Shown: positions 21,707-32,657 of the stretch, piece by piece
Layout of the letters: each line of letters begins with the position of its first letter
How positions within the stretch are numbered: position 1 is the first letter of the stretch
Source of the DNA: Prochlorococcus sp. AG-409-P19
GTDB taxonomy: Bacteria; Cyanobacteriota; Cyanobacteriia; PCC-6307; Cyanobiaceae
Assembly (NCBI GenBank): GCA_003215315.1
Contig: QCKO01000002.1
Coordinates: 1 to 64,000, forward strand
Length of the DNA stretch: 64,000 bases
Reading direction: 5' to 3'
Made by a program: the position numbers and the translations under genes
Notes under the pieces: model-generated
Databases searched by the model: none
The model's input: the letters and a program-made list of their open reading frames with translations, nothing else
Told to the model about the DNA's origin: nothing

Positions 21707-22984
21707 ATGAAGCTTTCAAAGCGCATTTTTGCAGGTTTAGCCACTACCTCATTAGCCCTAACTGTAACTGCTTGTGGAGGATCAGATACCTCTGGTAATT
21801 TTGATGACACCATAACGGTTGGAATCCTCCATTCTCTCTCGGGAACAATGGCAATCTCCGAGTCAACTCTTGTTGATACTGAGAAAATGGCTATTGAAGA
21901 GATAAATGCTGCAGGTGGAGTGAATGTTAACGGTAAAAAATATAAAATTAAGTATATCGTTGAAGATGGAGCCTCAGATTGGCCTACCTTTGCTGAAAAG
22001 TCTAAGAAGTTAATCGATCAAGATGGAGTGCCTGTTGTATTTGGTGGTTGGACGTCTGCAAGTCGTAAGGCAATGCTTCCTGTTTATGAATCTAAGGACG
22101 CGTTCCTTTATTATCCGATCCAATATGAAGCTCAAGAGTGCTCTAATAATATCTTCTACACTGGAGCGACTCCTAATCAACAATCTGAACCTGCTACAGA
22201 CTTCATGTATAAGCGCTCACCAGCAGCAGGAGGAGATTTTTTCTTAGTGGGATCTGACTATGTTTTCCCAAGAACTTCTAATACAATCACTAAAGCTCAA
22301 GTAAAACAACTTGGTGGAAAAGTTGTTGGTGAAGATTATCTTCCTTTAGGAAATACAGAGGTAGCACCAATTATTTCAAAGATAAAAGTTGCTCTTCCAG
22401 ATGGTGGAATCATTATTAACACTTTGAATGGTGATCAAAACGTAGCCTTTTTCAAACAAATTCAGGATGCAGGAATAACTCCATCGAATGGTTACTATGT
22501 AATGAACTATTCAATTGCAGAAGAAGAGATTAGTACCATTGGGCCTGAGTTCCTTGAGGGCCATTATGGTGCTTGGAACTACATGATGTCTATTGATACT
22601 CCAGCTTCTAAGAAGTTTGCTAAGAGCTTTAAGAAGAGATGGGGTAGTGATCGTGTTGTAGCCGACCCACAAGAATCAGCTTATAACATGGTTTATCTAT
22701 GGAAGCAAGCAGTGGAAGATGCCGGCACCTTTGACAATAATGCTGTTAGAGAAGCTTTAGTTGGACAGACATTCGATGCTCCACAAGGGCCAGTAGAAGT
22801 TATGCCTAATCATCACTTATCTCAAACAGTGAGAATTGGTGAAATTAACTCTAAAGGTGGGTTTACTATTCTCGAAGAAACAGGAGTCGTTAAACCACAA
22901 GCATGGAATCAAAAACATCCAAGTTCAAAAGGTTACGCTTGCGATTGGACTGATCCTAAGAAAGGCGAAAAATACAAGTTATGA
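21707..22984 (+). CDS. urtA: Urea ABC transporter substrate-binding protein
   Basis: Lipoprotein TACGG; DDTITVGILHSLSGTMAISE; next to urtBCDE. Confidence 0.98.
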   Translation: MKLSKRIFAGLATTSLALTVTACGGSDTSGNFDDTITVGILHSLSGTMAISESTLVDTEKMAIEEINAAGGVNVNGKKYKIKYIVEDGASDWPTFAEKSKKLIDQDGVPVVFGGWTSASRKAMLPVYESKDAFLYYPIQYEAQECSNNIFYTGATPNQQSEPATDFMYKRSPAAGGDFFLVGSDYVFPRTSNTITKAQVKQLGGKVVGEDYLPLGNTEVAPIISKIKVALPDGGIIINTLNGDQNVAFFKQIQDAGITPSNGYYVMNYSIAEEEISTIGPEFLEGHYGAWNYMMSIDTPASKKFAKSFKKRWGSDRVVADPQESAYNMVYLWKQAVEDAGTFDNNAVREALVGQTFDAPQGPVEVMPNHHLSQTVRIGEINSKGGFTILEETGVVKPQAWNQKHPSSKGYACDWTDPKKGEKYKL

Positions 22985-23006
22985 TGAATTTTTAATTTAT
23001 GCTTCC

Positions 23007-23034
23007 TAATAAGGAGTCTTTTGGCTCCTTATTA
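23007..23034. terminator. Hairpin between urtA and urtB
   Basis: TAATAAGGAG-tcttttgg-CTCCTTATTA. Confidence 0.6.
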
Positions 23035-23059
23035 ACTATAAAAAATATGAAGTAAGCTA

Positions 23060-24217
23060 GTGCAACTTATTCTTGAAAGTCTTTTTAATGGTGTTGCTAT
23101 TGGCTCTGTTTTGCTTATTGCAGCACTGGGATTAGCAATTGTTTTTGGGCTAATGGGTGTCATTAACCTTGCTCATGGTGAATTAATGATGCTTGGAGCT
23201 TATTCAACTTACATCACTCAATTAATCTTCAAACAAGTTTCTTTTTTAAACCCATTTTATGATTCCTACGTCATTGTTTCTATTGGTATTGCTTTTTTAG
23301 TTAGTGGGACAGTCGGTATTCTTTTAGAACGTACAGTTATTAGACGTCTCTATGGAAGCCCTCTTGAGACTCTTTTGGCAACTTGGGGAGTTAGTCTGAT
23401 ACTTCAACAATTTGTTAGGAGCGTTCCACTTGCATATGGAAGTGGACTGGTTATAGCAATTTTTATTAGTTTATTTACGCCATTAATTTTATCTGATGAA
23501 TTACTTCATGGTGCAAAAGGTAAATTAATCAGGGCATGTACTTGGGGTGTCTCTGCATTGATAGGCGTAGGAACAGGTGGTGTCTTATCATCTTTAGTCA
23601 GTAAGCTTAGTCGAGCAAGTGCAAGAAATGTTGATGTTACAGCTCCCTCATGGATGAGAGGAGGAATTGACTTCTTGGGAAGTACTTATCCTAAAACTCG
23701 TCTTTTAATAATTCTGATCACACTAATATCTGTTCTTGTTGTTATTTTCTTTCTTGACAAAACAGCTTGGGGGCTTCGGATTAGAGCAGTCACTCAAAAT
23801 AGGCCCATGAGTGAGTGTTTAGGTATCTCAACTGAGAAAGTAGATATTATTACTTTTGGTATTGGTTCTGGTCTTGCTGGCGTAGCGGGAGTGGCCGTAT
23901 CACTTCTTGGTTCGGTTGGTCCAAATGTTGGAGTAAATTATATCGTTGGATGTTTTATGGTTGTAGTTCTTGGGGGAGTAGGGAATTTATTAGGAACCAT
24001 ACTTGCTTCTTTATCTATTGGTCTAATGACTGATTTAATTGGAGCAGGAAGACTTTTAACGATTTGGCCAGATATGCCTTCACCTTTAGCCTCAACAGTA
24101 GATTTCTTTGCGACAACAAGCATGGCAAGAGTCATGATATTTGCTCTAATAGTTTTATTTTTGCAATTTAGTCCAACTGGGATGTTCCCTCAGAAAGGAA
24201 GAATGGTGGAGTCTTGA
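23060..24217 (+). CDS. urtB: Urea ABC transporter permease (GTG start)
   Basis: LAIVFGLMGVINLAHGELMMLGAY branched-chain-type permease, operon context. Confidence 0.96.
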   Translation: MQLILESLFNGVAIGSVLLIAALGLAIVFGLMGVINLAHGELMMLGAYSTYITQLIFKQVSFLNPFYDSYVIVSIGIAFLVSGTVGILLERTVIRRLYGSPLETLLATWGVSLILQQFVRSVPLAYGSGLVIAIFISLFTPLILSDELLHGAKGKLIRACTWGVSALIGVGTGGVLSSLVSKLSRASARNVDVTAPSWMRGGIDFLGSTYPKTRLLIILITLISVLVVIFFLDKTAWGLRIRAVTQNRPMSECLGISTEKVDIITFGIGSGLAGVAGVAVSLLGSVGPNVGVNYIVGCFMVVVLGGVGNLLGTILASLSIGLMTDLIGAGRLLTIWPDMPSPLASTVDFFATTSMARVMIFALIVLFLQFSPTGMFPQKGRMVES

Positions 24218-24220
24218 TTT

Positions 24221-25348
24221 ATGAAAATTATCTCTACAAAAAAACGTTGGATCAACCTATTTATATGGATAGTAATCATTGCCTTAATTATTGCTGCACC
24301 AATATTTCTTCCTGTTTTCAGATTGAATCTCCTGGGTAGATATCTATCCCTTGCAATTGTTGCTCTTGGAGTTGATTTGATTTGGGGATTTACTGGAATG
24401 TTGAGCTTAGGGCAAGGAATCTTCTTTGCTTTAGGTGGATATTGTTCTGCAATGTTCCTTCAATTGAATAGTTCGCAAGCATTTCCCCATGGCATTCCAG
24501 AATTCTTTGGTTTATATGGCGTCGAAAAACTTCCATTTTTCTGGGAACCTTTTAGGAATTCAATTTTTACTCTTATATCTATTTGGTTGCTACCTGCAAG
24601 CATTGCTGGTCTTCTTGGTTATTTGGTTTTCAGAAATAGAATAAAAGGTGTTTATTTTTCCATCCTTACACAAGCAGCTCTTCTTGTTTTCTTCAATTTC
24701 TTTAATGGTCAACAGAAGCTGATTAATGGAACAAATGGTTTAAAAACAGACGTGACTCAGCTATTTGGACAGATGGTAGGTTCAGAAATAATGCAAAGAT
24801 GGTTCTTTTGGATAACAGCTACCTTAGTAATATTTGCATGGTTTTTTGCACGTTGGATTGTTCGCGATAGATTTGGAGATGTCTTAATTGGAATTAGAGA
24901 TGATGAATCTAGAGTACGTTTTACTGGTTACAATCCAGTTGTTTTTAAAACAATAATCTTCTCCATAGCAGGGGGATTAGCAGGAATTTCAGGGGCCTTG
25001 TATACAGTTCAATCTGGGATAGTCTCACCTCAATTTATGACTGTACCTTTTTCTATTGAAATGGTTATTTGGGTTGCTGTTGGAGGAAGAGGAACTTTGC
25101 TTGGAGCTATCCTTGGAGCTGTGTTTATAAATTATGCAAAAAGTTTAGTTAGTGAAGCACTACCCGCTAGCTGGATGTTTATACAAGGTGGATTATTTAT
25201 TCTTGTTGTAACAGCACTCCCCGAGGGGGTTTTAGGTTGGGTTAGAAGAGGTGGCCTCAAAGAATTACTTTGTTTGATAGGCATTAATAAAAAATTAGAA
25301 ACATATCCAAGTCTTGAAGTTAATGAACAAGGTGAGGTGAAATCATGA
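24221..25348 (+). CDS. urtC: Urea ABC transporter permease
   Basis: LIWGFTGMLSLGQGIFFALGGY; operon context. Confidence 0.96.
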   Translation: MKIISTKKRWINLFIWIVIIALIIAAPIFLPVFRLNLLGRYLSLAIVALGVDLIWGFTGMLSLGQGIFFALGGYCSAMFLQLNSSQAFPHGIPEFFGLYGVEKLPFFWEPFRNSIFTLISIWLLPASIAGLLGYLVFRNRIKGVYFSILTQAALLVFFNFFNGQQKLINGTNGLKTDVTQLFGQMVGSEIMQRWFFWITATLVIFAWFFARWIVRDRFGDVLIGIRDDESRVRFTGYNPVVFKTIIFSIAGGLAGISGALYTVQSGIVSPQFMTVPFSIEMVIWVAVGGRGTLLGAILGAVFINYAKSLVSEALPASWMFIQGGLFILVVTALPEGVLGWVRRGGLKELLCLIGINKKLETYPSLEVNEQGEVKS

Positions 25349-26097
25349 ATTCTCCATTATTAGAGCTAAAGCAAATTTCAGTTAGTTTTGAAGGATTTCT
25401 TGCACTTAATGATCTTAATCTAGTTTTGAATAAAGGAGATCTTAGGGCAGTTATTGGTCCAAATGGCGCGGGTAAAACTACATTTTTAGATGTGATTACC
25501 GGGAAAGTAATCCCAACTAAAGGCGATGTGATTTTTAAAGAGAAATCGTTGCTTGGACAAAAAGAGTATCGTATAGCTCGTAAAGGTATTGGTAGGAAAT
25601 TTCAAAGCCCTAGAATATTTGAAAATTTATCTGTAAAAGAAAATTTAGCTCTATCAGTTAGCAGGCCTAAAACTCCCTTTTCATTATTAATCAATAATTT
25701 AAAGGTTAAACAACTTGATGAAATTCAACACTTAATGAGTATTGTTAATCTCCAACCTAAAGCCAATATCAAAGCAGGAGCTCTATCCCATGGCCAAAAA
25801 CAATGGCTTGAAATTGCAATGTTAGTAGGACAAGATCCAGACCTTTTACTTGTAGATGAACCTGTCGCAGGTTTAACAGATGAAGAAACAGATTTAACTG
25901 CTGATCTTCTTAAATCTTTATCTGGTGATCATACTGTTTTAGTTATTGATCATGATATGGAATTTATTCGTAGACTTGATTGCCCAGTTAGTGTTTTACA
26001 TCAAGGACATCTATTAACAGAGGGATCTATGAATGATATACAAAAAGACCCGTTAGTGATAGAAATTTATTTAGGGCAATCTGAGGAGGCATTTTAA
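25345..26097 (+). CDS. urtD: Urea ABC transporter ATPase
   Basis: GPNGAGKTT, LSHGQKQWLEIAML, LLVDEP. Confidence 0.96.
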   Translation: MNSPLLELKQISVSFEGFLALNDLNLVLNKGDLRAVIGPNGAGKTTFLDVITGKVIPTKGDVIFKEKSLLGQKEYRIARKGIGRKFQSPRIFENLSVKENLALSVSRPKTPFSLLINNLKVKQLDEIQHLMSIVNLQPKANIKAGALSHGQKQWLEIAMLVGQDPDLLLVDEPVAGLTDEETDLTADLLKSLSGDHTVLVIDHDMEFIRRLDCPVSVLHQGHLLTEGSMNDIQKDPLVIEIYLGQSEEAF

Positions 26098-26804
26098 TGA
26101 CCCTTCTTAAAACAAATGGCTTGAATACGTACTATGGCGAGAGTCATATACTTCGAGATGTTGATATAAATATTAAAACTGGTGAGATGGTCTGCCTGAT
26201 AGGACGAAATGGGGTAGGTAAGACTACATTTCTGAAATCATTAATAGGCTTATTAACTCCTCGTAGTGGCGAGATTATATTCAACGGAGAGCTGATCAAT
26301 AGAAAGCCTCCACATCAAAGAGCTCGTTCAGGTATCGCGTATGTTCCTCAGGGGAGAGAGATCATACCTTATCTTTCTGTTGAGGAGAATCTTCAACTTG
26401 GAATGGAGGCTTTGCCTGGAGGGTTAGCTAATCATAAAAAGATTGACGACCTTGTTTTTGAATTATTTCCTGTGCTTAAAAAGTTTTTACCCCGCAGAGG
26501 AGGAGACTTAAGCGGTGGACAGCAACAACAACTCGCAATTGCACGTGCATTACTTGGGAAACCAAAGTTGCTTTTACTTGATGAACCAACTGAAGGAATA
26601 CAACCCAATATCGTTCTAGATATTGAGTCAGCTGTTAAAAGGATAATTAGTGAAACAGGTATTGCAGTCTTATTGGTAGAGCAACATTTGCATTTTGTTA
26701 AGCAAGCAGATCGTTATTATGCAATGCAACGTGGAGGGATCGTGGCTAATGGGCCAACAAGCGAATTAAGTAAAGCTGTAGTGGAGAAATTTCTTAGCGT
26801 TTAA
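26097..26804 (+). CDS. urtE: Urea ABC transporter ATPase
   Basis: GRNGVGKTT, LSGGQQQQLAIARAL, LLLDEPTEGIQPNIV. Confidence 0.96.
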   Translation: MTLLKTNGLNTYYGESHILRDVDINIKTGEMVCLIGRNGVGKTTFLKSLIGLLTPRSGEIIFNGELINRKPPHQRARSGIAYVPQGREIIPYLSVEENLQLGMEALPGGLANHKKIDDLVFELFPVLKKFLPRRGGDLSGGQQQQLAIARALLGKPKLLLLDEPTEGIQPNIVLDIESAVKRIISETGIAVLLVEQHLHFVKQADRYYAMQRGGIVANGPTSELSKAVVEKFLSV

Positions 26805-27180
26805 ATATTATTTCTAGTAAAAAGGTGTTCATCTAATCATGACTGATCTTTTCCTACTTCTTTATATTCACTCGAATTAACACTTAGCCTAAAAAAATCT
26901 CTTACTTAATTCAATCTTCTAGAGCTCTATTGAATCTTTTATTTCTACTTTGACCTCTCTACTTTTATACAGTGGGAAAGTTTTTTTTATATGTTTACCT
27001 GATCTAACTATTTTAATATCTTTGAATTGCAGATTTATCTCGATCTTTAATATCTCGATCAATAGTCGGAAAGACTCTCAATTTTCACAGTTAGATTACC
27101 TCTTAAGGTTCTTATATGTTGCCTATAGCTTCAGTTCGTCAACTTTAATCGGTTGTTTTATTGCCTATAAAATATAGATA

Positions 27181-28167
27181 TTATCTACCTATACGCTCGA
27201 CTGCTGCGCGAGCTTTAGAAAGAATCTCACCCTGGAGAGGAACAAAGCCTAAAGAAGCAGCCTTATCTTGAGACTTATCACTTAAAAGATAGTTTAGTGA
27301 TTCTTGTATGGCAACTTGCTTATCGCCATTGCCGGTTTGATAAGCAAGTATCCATGTCAAGGTCGCGATTGGATAAGAACCTTTCACTCTTGGGTTTGGA
27401 TTCTTTCCTGCTAGGTTTTTATCTAAAGTGATTCCGTTAAGGGCTTTTGCTCCAGCCTTAGTCGAGGGCTGCACATACTCTCCAGAAAGGTTCTGTAAAG
27501 CTGCTGACTTAATATTTCCTGTGATATAAGACTGATTAACATAACCGATAGCACCAGGTGTATTTCTGATAATACCTGCGACTCCTGCGTTTCCTTTCGC
27601 TCCAACACCCTCTGGCCATGCAATAGATTTCCCTGTTCCTAATGTCCACTCTTTAGAGAAAGCCTGCATAGAATTAGTGAAAGCTTGGGTTGTTCCAGAT
27701 CCATCAGAGCGATGTGCCCACGTCAGTTGGCCTTCGGGACAGTTAAGTTCACTCCAATTGTTAATTTTTCCCATTGCAACTCGAACTGCTTGCTTTTGAG
27801 TGAGCTTGAGATCGCAGTCATAGTTATATCCAAATGCGATTGTCCCCCCAACCATTGGGATTTGAACCAATCCGCGAGTAACTTTAGCGATGTCTTCTTC
27901 TTTCATTGGGTCATCTGAGGCACCGAAATTAACGGTTTGATCAATGAAAGCTTTGCGACCAGAGCCAGAACCAATGGCTTGATAATTAACCCTTGGTCCT
28001 CCTTCTTTAGCAAGATCAGCAAACCATCGGGTGTAGATTTTGGCTGGGAAAGATGCACCTGCTCCGCTTAAACGAACTTTATTATTCTCCGTCGAACTAC
28101 AAGCAATAAGGCTTGATCCCAAGAGAAGAGTGGAGGACACTAAAAAGGTTTTCTTGACCAAGCTCAT
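27181..28167 (-). CDS. pstS: Phosphate ABC transporter substrate-binding protein
   Basis: LSGAGASFPAKIYTRWFADL; AHRSDGSGTTQAFT; TPGAIGYVNQSY. Confidence 0.95.
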   Translation of the reverse strand: MSLVKKTFLVSSTLLLGSSLIACSSTENNKVRLSGAGASFPAKIYTRWFADLAKEGGPRVNYQAIGSGSGRKAFIDQTVNFGASDDPMKEEDIAKVTRGLVQIPMVGGTIAFGYNYDCDLKLTQKQAVRVAMGKINNWSELNCPEGQLTWAHRSDGSGTTQAFTNSMQAFSKEWTLGTGKSIAWPEGVGAKGNAGVAGIIRNTPGAIGYVNQSYITGNIKSAALQNLSGEYVQPSTKAGAKALNGITLDKNLAGKNPNPRVKGSYPIATLTWILAYQTGNGDKQVAIQESLNYLLSDKSQDKAASLGFVPLQGEILSKARAAVERIGR

Positions 28168-28230
28168 TCCTTATATTTCCATTATCAATTACTATACATT
28201 TATCAATCATCTCTGCTTGCTCTAAAGCAT

Positions 28231-28259
28231 TAAGATAATAATAATAATAATAATAATAT
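28231..28259. repeat. (ATA)n microsatellite in the pstS upstream region
   Basis: ataataataataataataataataatat. Confidence 0.9.
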
Positions 28260-28945
28260 CTTATAGAAGTTAGAAGTGAACTTTAGTATTTGTAAATTAA
28301 GCTACTCCTAGCATAAGCAGAACTCACTCCGGAAATATTAGTCAATGATTAATATTATTACAACACTGCTCATTTTAGGAGACTCCATTCAGCGCAACTT
28401 ATTAAATAACTAAATAAATTATTTTAGAAAATTAAATCAGAAGTCAAATCATCGCACTTAGAAAAGGGCCTAATTTCTAGATACTTATTAGTGCAAGCCA
28501 TCAAGGTCCTATAAAGAGAGGGGTAATTATTTAATTCAATTAATTTTGATACTGCTTGTCTTATTAAATTAAATCTTGGACACAGTAGGTTTTAAGTAGA
28601 AGGAATTAATTCTCCCTTTTTAACTATTTGAATAGACAATAAGATAAATGTATATTCTCACCTGTTTTGCATTATAAATATGCATTATTCCCTACGTCAT
28701 TACAACTTTAGTCAGCCACATCAGATTGGTTGAGGCAAGACCATTCATAGTTACCTACGCTTCCAGCATTGGTGCAACCAGGTAGAAATATCACTAACCA
28801 AAGTAAAAACAAATAACGAAAGAATCAAAATTGATAGAGTTTATATAACACTCTCTAAGCAATGAACTCCTCAGCGTCAATTTTGAAAAAACATTAGCCC
28901 TTCCTACTTGAAGGAGGTATTTCAATGCGTGTTTTCTTTTAGAAT

Positions 28946-29140
28946 TTACTTTGAAAATATAGAGCTCTTTACACCACCTTGCTCCCACTTTTTAATTGTT
29001 GGCCTTAGAAATGACATTGGAAGGGCTGTCACAAGTGCAAATGAGACTACAAGTATTAAGTCAGTAGTGAAATGAGGTACCCCAAAATCAGTATCAGCAA
29101 GCCAGAGCCAAGGAGCAAGAGCAAATATAGAAATAGGCAT
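28946..29140 (-). CDS. Small membrane protein
   Basis: 64-aa ORF, two hydrophobic segments. Confidence 0.5.
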   Translation of the reverse strand: MPISIFALAPWLWLADTDFGVPHFTTDLILVVSFALVTALPMSFLRPTIKKWEQGGVKSSIFSK

Positions 29141-29437
29141 TGAAATTCTCTAAGGCTTCAAAAGATTAGTAGCCTACTGTATCAATTTATCCAGGAATTT
29201 GTAAAAATTATCAAAGATCAACTGCTCTCTAATCGATACTTGTCGATCTTATGTATCGACTTTGGAAAAGATTTTTGAGCACTTCTCCCTCCACAACAGG
29301 ATAGTTTCCCGGGTAATAATGCTCAACCCTATTACTAGAAAGGATGCAAGTGTATTCATCTAAGCTTAAGGATCATTCGAAGTAGTCTTAGTTCTTTCGA
29401 ATCTCAATAAAAAAGGAGGGTTTGTGGAACTAATGGA

Positions 29438-29602
29438 TTACTCTTCAATTCTTGCAGGGATAGGAACAGTACATATACCAAACTGCAAACACTCCATTGT
29501 TTCATCGTTTTTTGCTTGCAGCTTTGAAATATTTAATCTTTCTGAGAGTTGTTTAAGAACACTCTTAGCAGCATAATCAACTGCCTTAGAAGACAAGGAC
29601 AT
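29438..29602 (-). CDS. Hypothetical small protein (54 aa)
   Basis: MSLSSKAVDYAAKSVLKQLSERLNISKLQAKNDETMECLQFGICTVPIPARIEE*. Confidence 0.45.
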   Translation of the reverse strand: MSLSSKAVDYAAKSVLKQLSERLNISKLQAKNDETMECLQFGICTVPIPARIEE

Positions 29603-29715
29603 AATCAAGACTTAAGAAATTGCTTATTCCATTTCTACTCCTTTAAGGGTATTAATAACTAGAGAGTATTAATGCTGCTTTGGTTCAGCCTTTGAACACG
29701 TAGGGAGTGGGATAA

Positions 29716-29874
29716 TTAACAACATTCACAATCACTTTCAACTTCCGAAGACATGTTTTCAAATACATCTTCAATATCTCTAAGCTTTAAAGCAATAAAT
29801 TGAGGAAAATATTGATGCTCATTTAGATACCTAGCACATTGCTTTGCTATTCCTTGCATAGCAGGAAGAATCAT
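29716..29874 (-). CDS. Hypothetical small protein (52 aa) with Cys-rich C-terminus
   Basis: MILPAMQGIAKQCARYLNEHQYFPQFIALKLRDIEDVFENMSSEVESDCECC*. Confidence 0.5.
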   Translation of the reverse strand: MILPAMQGIAKQCARYLNEHQYFPQFIALKLRDIEDVFENMSSEVESDCECC

Positions 29875-30130
29875 TTACCCACTTACTCTTTAGTTGGTTC
29901 CCAAGTCGTTTTGGACTTGTTAGTAATTAACCCGGTTTAGTTTCATTGATCCATCATGCCCTTAATCTATTACTTATTTATGCATGCAAGGTGATTCTGA
30001 AATTAGTACTAAAACCCAGATTTGGAATCTCAAGCCAAAAGGCCAATTCAAAGTGTTTTCCTAAACTTGGAACGCAAAAATTAAACATCTTAGCAATTCA
30101 AATAATAAAAACTATCAACACCAAGCCTAT

Positions 30131-31738
30131 TCAAAAAGAAAGTAGTTCTATTGAAACTCTTTCCATTACTTCTTTCCAATTGTTTTTTTCTTGTTGTCTA
30201 AATAATTTTATTGATGGATACCAGAATGTCTTTTCTCCACTCATCCCCCACCTCCAATCAGGTACATTATGCAGAAGGCACCATACTTTTTTACCCATCC
30301 CTCCAGCAAGGTGAGCAATGGATGTATCACATGTAATTACAAGATCACAATTTGCAATAATTGCTACTGTTTCTAGAAAATCCCAAGTTTCGTCAACTTG
30401 ATTTTGACATCTAACAAATTGGTCTTTAAAAGAGCACCTATCTAATTGCTCAGAACCAAATCCTTTTTGTAAAGATAGTAGCTTGCACCCTTTATTTTTA
30501 GCAATCGTAGAGAACTCTTCTAAAGGAATAGAACGACCTTTTAGATTCATACTTTCGGCCTTCGGATTACCTTGCCAATTAATACCAATAATTCTTTTTT
30601 GCTCCGTAGATAATATATCTCTCCATTGATGAGTGAGATTATTTGATGAACGAATATAGGGATCGATGACAATTGGATTTTTTGGAGTTACATTTAGCAA
30701 CCGAGGAATTGACAACAATGGGATCCACTTTCCTTCTTTGACAAGATTTCCTTGCTTTGGAGTTAAAGGTTTAGAAATGATACCAGAAGCTTTGATGAGT
30801 TCATGTAATTTTGTTTGAGCACAAAAATCAATATCTATACCTAGTTGCTTTAAATAAGGTATATACCTCATGAACTGAATTGTATCCCCTAAACCTTGCT
30901 CACTAACAACTAATAATCGTTCATTTGAATCAAGATTATCTCCTTGCCATTTTTGTATCTGAGGATTTGAATGAGGTAAAATAGGATTTTTTAATTTTTT
31001 GAACCTATATTCATATTCCAACCAGCCTTCCTGATAATCTCCATTTAATAATAATGCAATTCCTAAGTTCTTATGAGCATCTGGGTAATCAGACCTAAAT
31101 TTGATTGCTTCTCTATAAGAAGAAATAGCGTCAATAAGATCACCTTTTTCTGCTTGCGCTATACCTAAATTGTAGTGAGTACTAGGATCGTCGTGTTTTA
31201 ATGTTAAAGCTTGTTGATAGGATTTAATCGCAGCAATTAAGTCTCCCTGTTTTTGTAAAGTATTACCAAGGTTGTTATAAGCTTCTGGATAGCAAGGTTT
31301 TAGTTGTAATGCTTGCTTATATGAAGCAATGGCCGCGGTGAAATCGCCTTTTTCTTGTAGAGCTTTTCCTAGATTGTAATGCGGTTCTGGATTGTTAGGT
31401 GTTAGTTCTATCGCTTTTTGAAATGAGGAAATAGCAGCGTTGAGATTACCTTGTCCTTTCAGAGCAACACCTAAGTTGTTATGAGCTCCCGAAATGTTTG
31501 GCTTAATTTGTAATGCACTTTTGAGAAGATCAATGATTTCAGCTTTATTCCCTCTCATGTGGCAAATAGCAGCAAGGTTTACATAAACAACATGATTCTT
31601 ACTTCCTTTAGATATTAGCTCTCTGTAAATTACTTCTGCTTCTTTTAGCTCTCCTGTTTGAATAAATTCGAGTGCTTGCTTTTCCTTGTTTTTATCTTGA
31701 TGCTTGTTTTCGTTTGACTGGCTATTAGCATCTCTCAT
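30131..31738 (-). CDS. TPR-repeat protein with glycosyltransferase-like C-terminal region
   Basis: Tandem 34-aa TPR units (AHNNLGVALKGQGNLNAAISSFQKAIELTPNNPEPHYNLG...); C-terminus CDTSIAHLAGGMGKKVWCLL. Confidence 0.9.
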   Translation of the reverse strand: MRDANSQSNENKHQDKNKEKQALEFIQTGELKEAEVIYRELISKGSKNHVVYVNLAAICHMRGNKAEIIDLLKSALQIKPNISGAHNNLGVALKGQGNLNAAISSFQKAIELTPNNPEPHYNLGKALQEKGDFTAAIASYKQALQLKPCYPEAYNNLGNTLQKQGDLIAAIKSYQQALTLKHDDPSTHYNLGIAQAEKGDLIDAISSYREAIKFRSDYPDAHKNLGIALLLNGDYQEGWLEYEYRFKKLKNPILPHSNPQIQKWQGDNLDSNERLLVVSEQGLGDTIQFMRYIPYLKQLGIDIDFCAQTKLHELIKASGIISKPLTPKQGNLVKEGKWIPLLSIPRLLNVTPKNPIVIDPYIRSSNNLTHQWRDILSTEQKRIIGINWQGNPKAESMNLKGRSIPLEEFSTIAKNKGCKLLSLQKGFGSEQLDRCSFKDQFVRCQNQVDETWDFLETVAIIANCDLVITCDTSIAHLAGGMGKKVWCLLHNVPDWRWGMSGEKTFWYPSIKLFRQQEKNNWKEVMERVSIELLSF

Positions 31739-32357
31739 TTATCAACTTTATGTTCTTTAATATTATGCCGCAATTCTTACTTTAGGTCATTAGCAGCATC
31801 GGAATGAGGCATAAGCTTTCCTCATTAATAAGGCTAATGAACTTTTTTGATCATTCCTAGTTCTATGATTTACAGGATTAATAGAAAATGTTTTATCGGA
31901 GCATAATAGGTCATAAATAGTTTTATCGACATTTTCTTAACTACCTGTTTATTAATACTCCCTGTTTATGCCTGGGCTGTGTTTTCTCGTGACAGAAAAA
32001 TAATAATAGTCCAAGGCAAATAGAAAGAAGAGTCCAAGCAAGATGACCTACCTCCATGGCTTTTTATAACTGCTATCAACATAGAACCAGATACCTGGCT
32101 TACTTTTCTAGAGATTTGGTTGAGTAGTATGGCGAGTCTTTCATTAATCTATAGGTTCATAAGTAGTCATAACTTAATTACTACCTTTTATAGGGTTAAC
32201 AGGAAATTTTTTTTTATAGTTCATTATTTTCTACTTGCTGGTGGGTCCTGTTTTTTCTATTTTAAATATTCACTGCTATAGGCTCCCTAAAAGGTCCAAA
32301 TTTAAAGGGAAATTACATGAAATATCTTATTTAACCATCATTTGGCATGATGGATTA

Positions 32358-32513
32358 ATGGACACACTGTTTGCTACTAGTACTCAATCAAATTCACTCT
32401 ATCTTTTAGGAGGTGGATTTATTTTGCTAGGAAGTTATTTTTTCGGGAGATTAGTAACCTTCTTTTTTCCTAAAAATCCCTTGATTAGAAAAAATAATAA
32501 AAAAGAGTTTTAA
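32358..32513 (+). CDS. Small membrane protein
   Basis: MDTLFATSTQSNSLYLLGGGFILLGSYFFGRLVTFFFPKNPLIRKNNKKEF* (inside ORF 32235-32513). Confidence 0.45.
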   Translation: MDTLFATSTQSNSLYLLGGGFILLGSYFFGRLVTFFFPKNPLIRKNNKKEF

Positions 32514-32516
32514 GAG

Positions 32517-32657
32517 ATGGAAAAGAAACTTAATTGGATGCGGTATTTTGCTCCCTTCGTAGGAATACTAGTTTGTCCAATCACAATTTTGTTTTTATGG
32601 ACTGCGTTTACTGGACCTCCTGACTCAGAGGTCGAAACTAATTTGATAGGCAGATGA
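32517..32657 (+). CDS. Small membrane protein (46 aa)
   Basis: MEKKLNWMRYFAPFVGILVCPITILFLWTAFTGPPDSEVETNLIGR*. Confidence 0.5.
   Translation: MEKKLNWMRYFAPFVGILVCPITILFLWTAFTGPPDSEVETNLIGR

Noticed and set aside
28231-28259. (ATA)n tract considered as phase-variation element
   Set aside because: Trinucleotide repeat in an AT-rich intergenic; recorded only as a microsatellite without evidence of function
29946-30314. 122-aa plus ORF
   Set aside because: Mostly antisense to the TPR gene's 3' end; no family features
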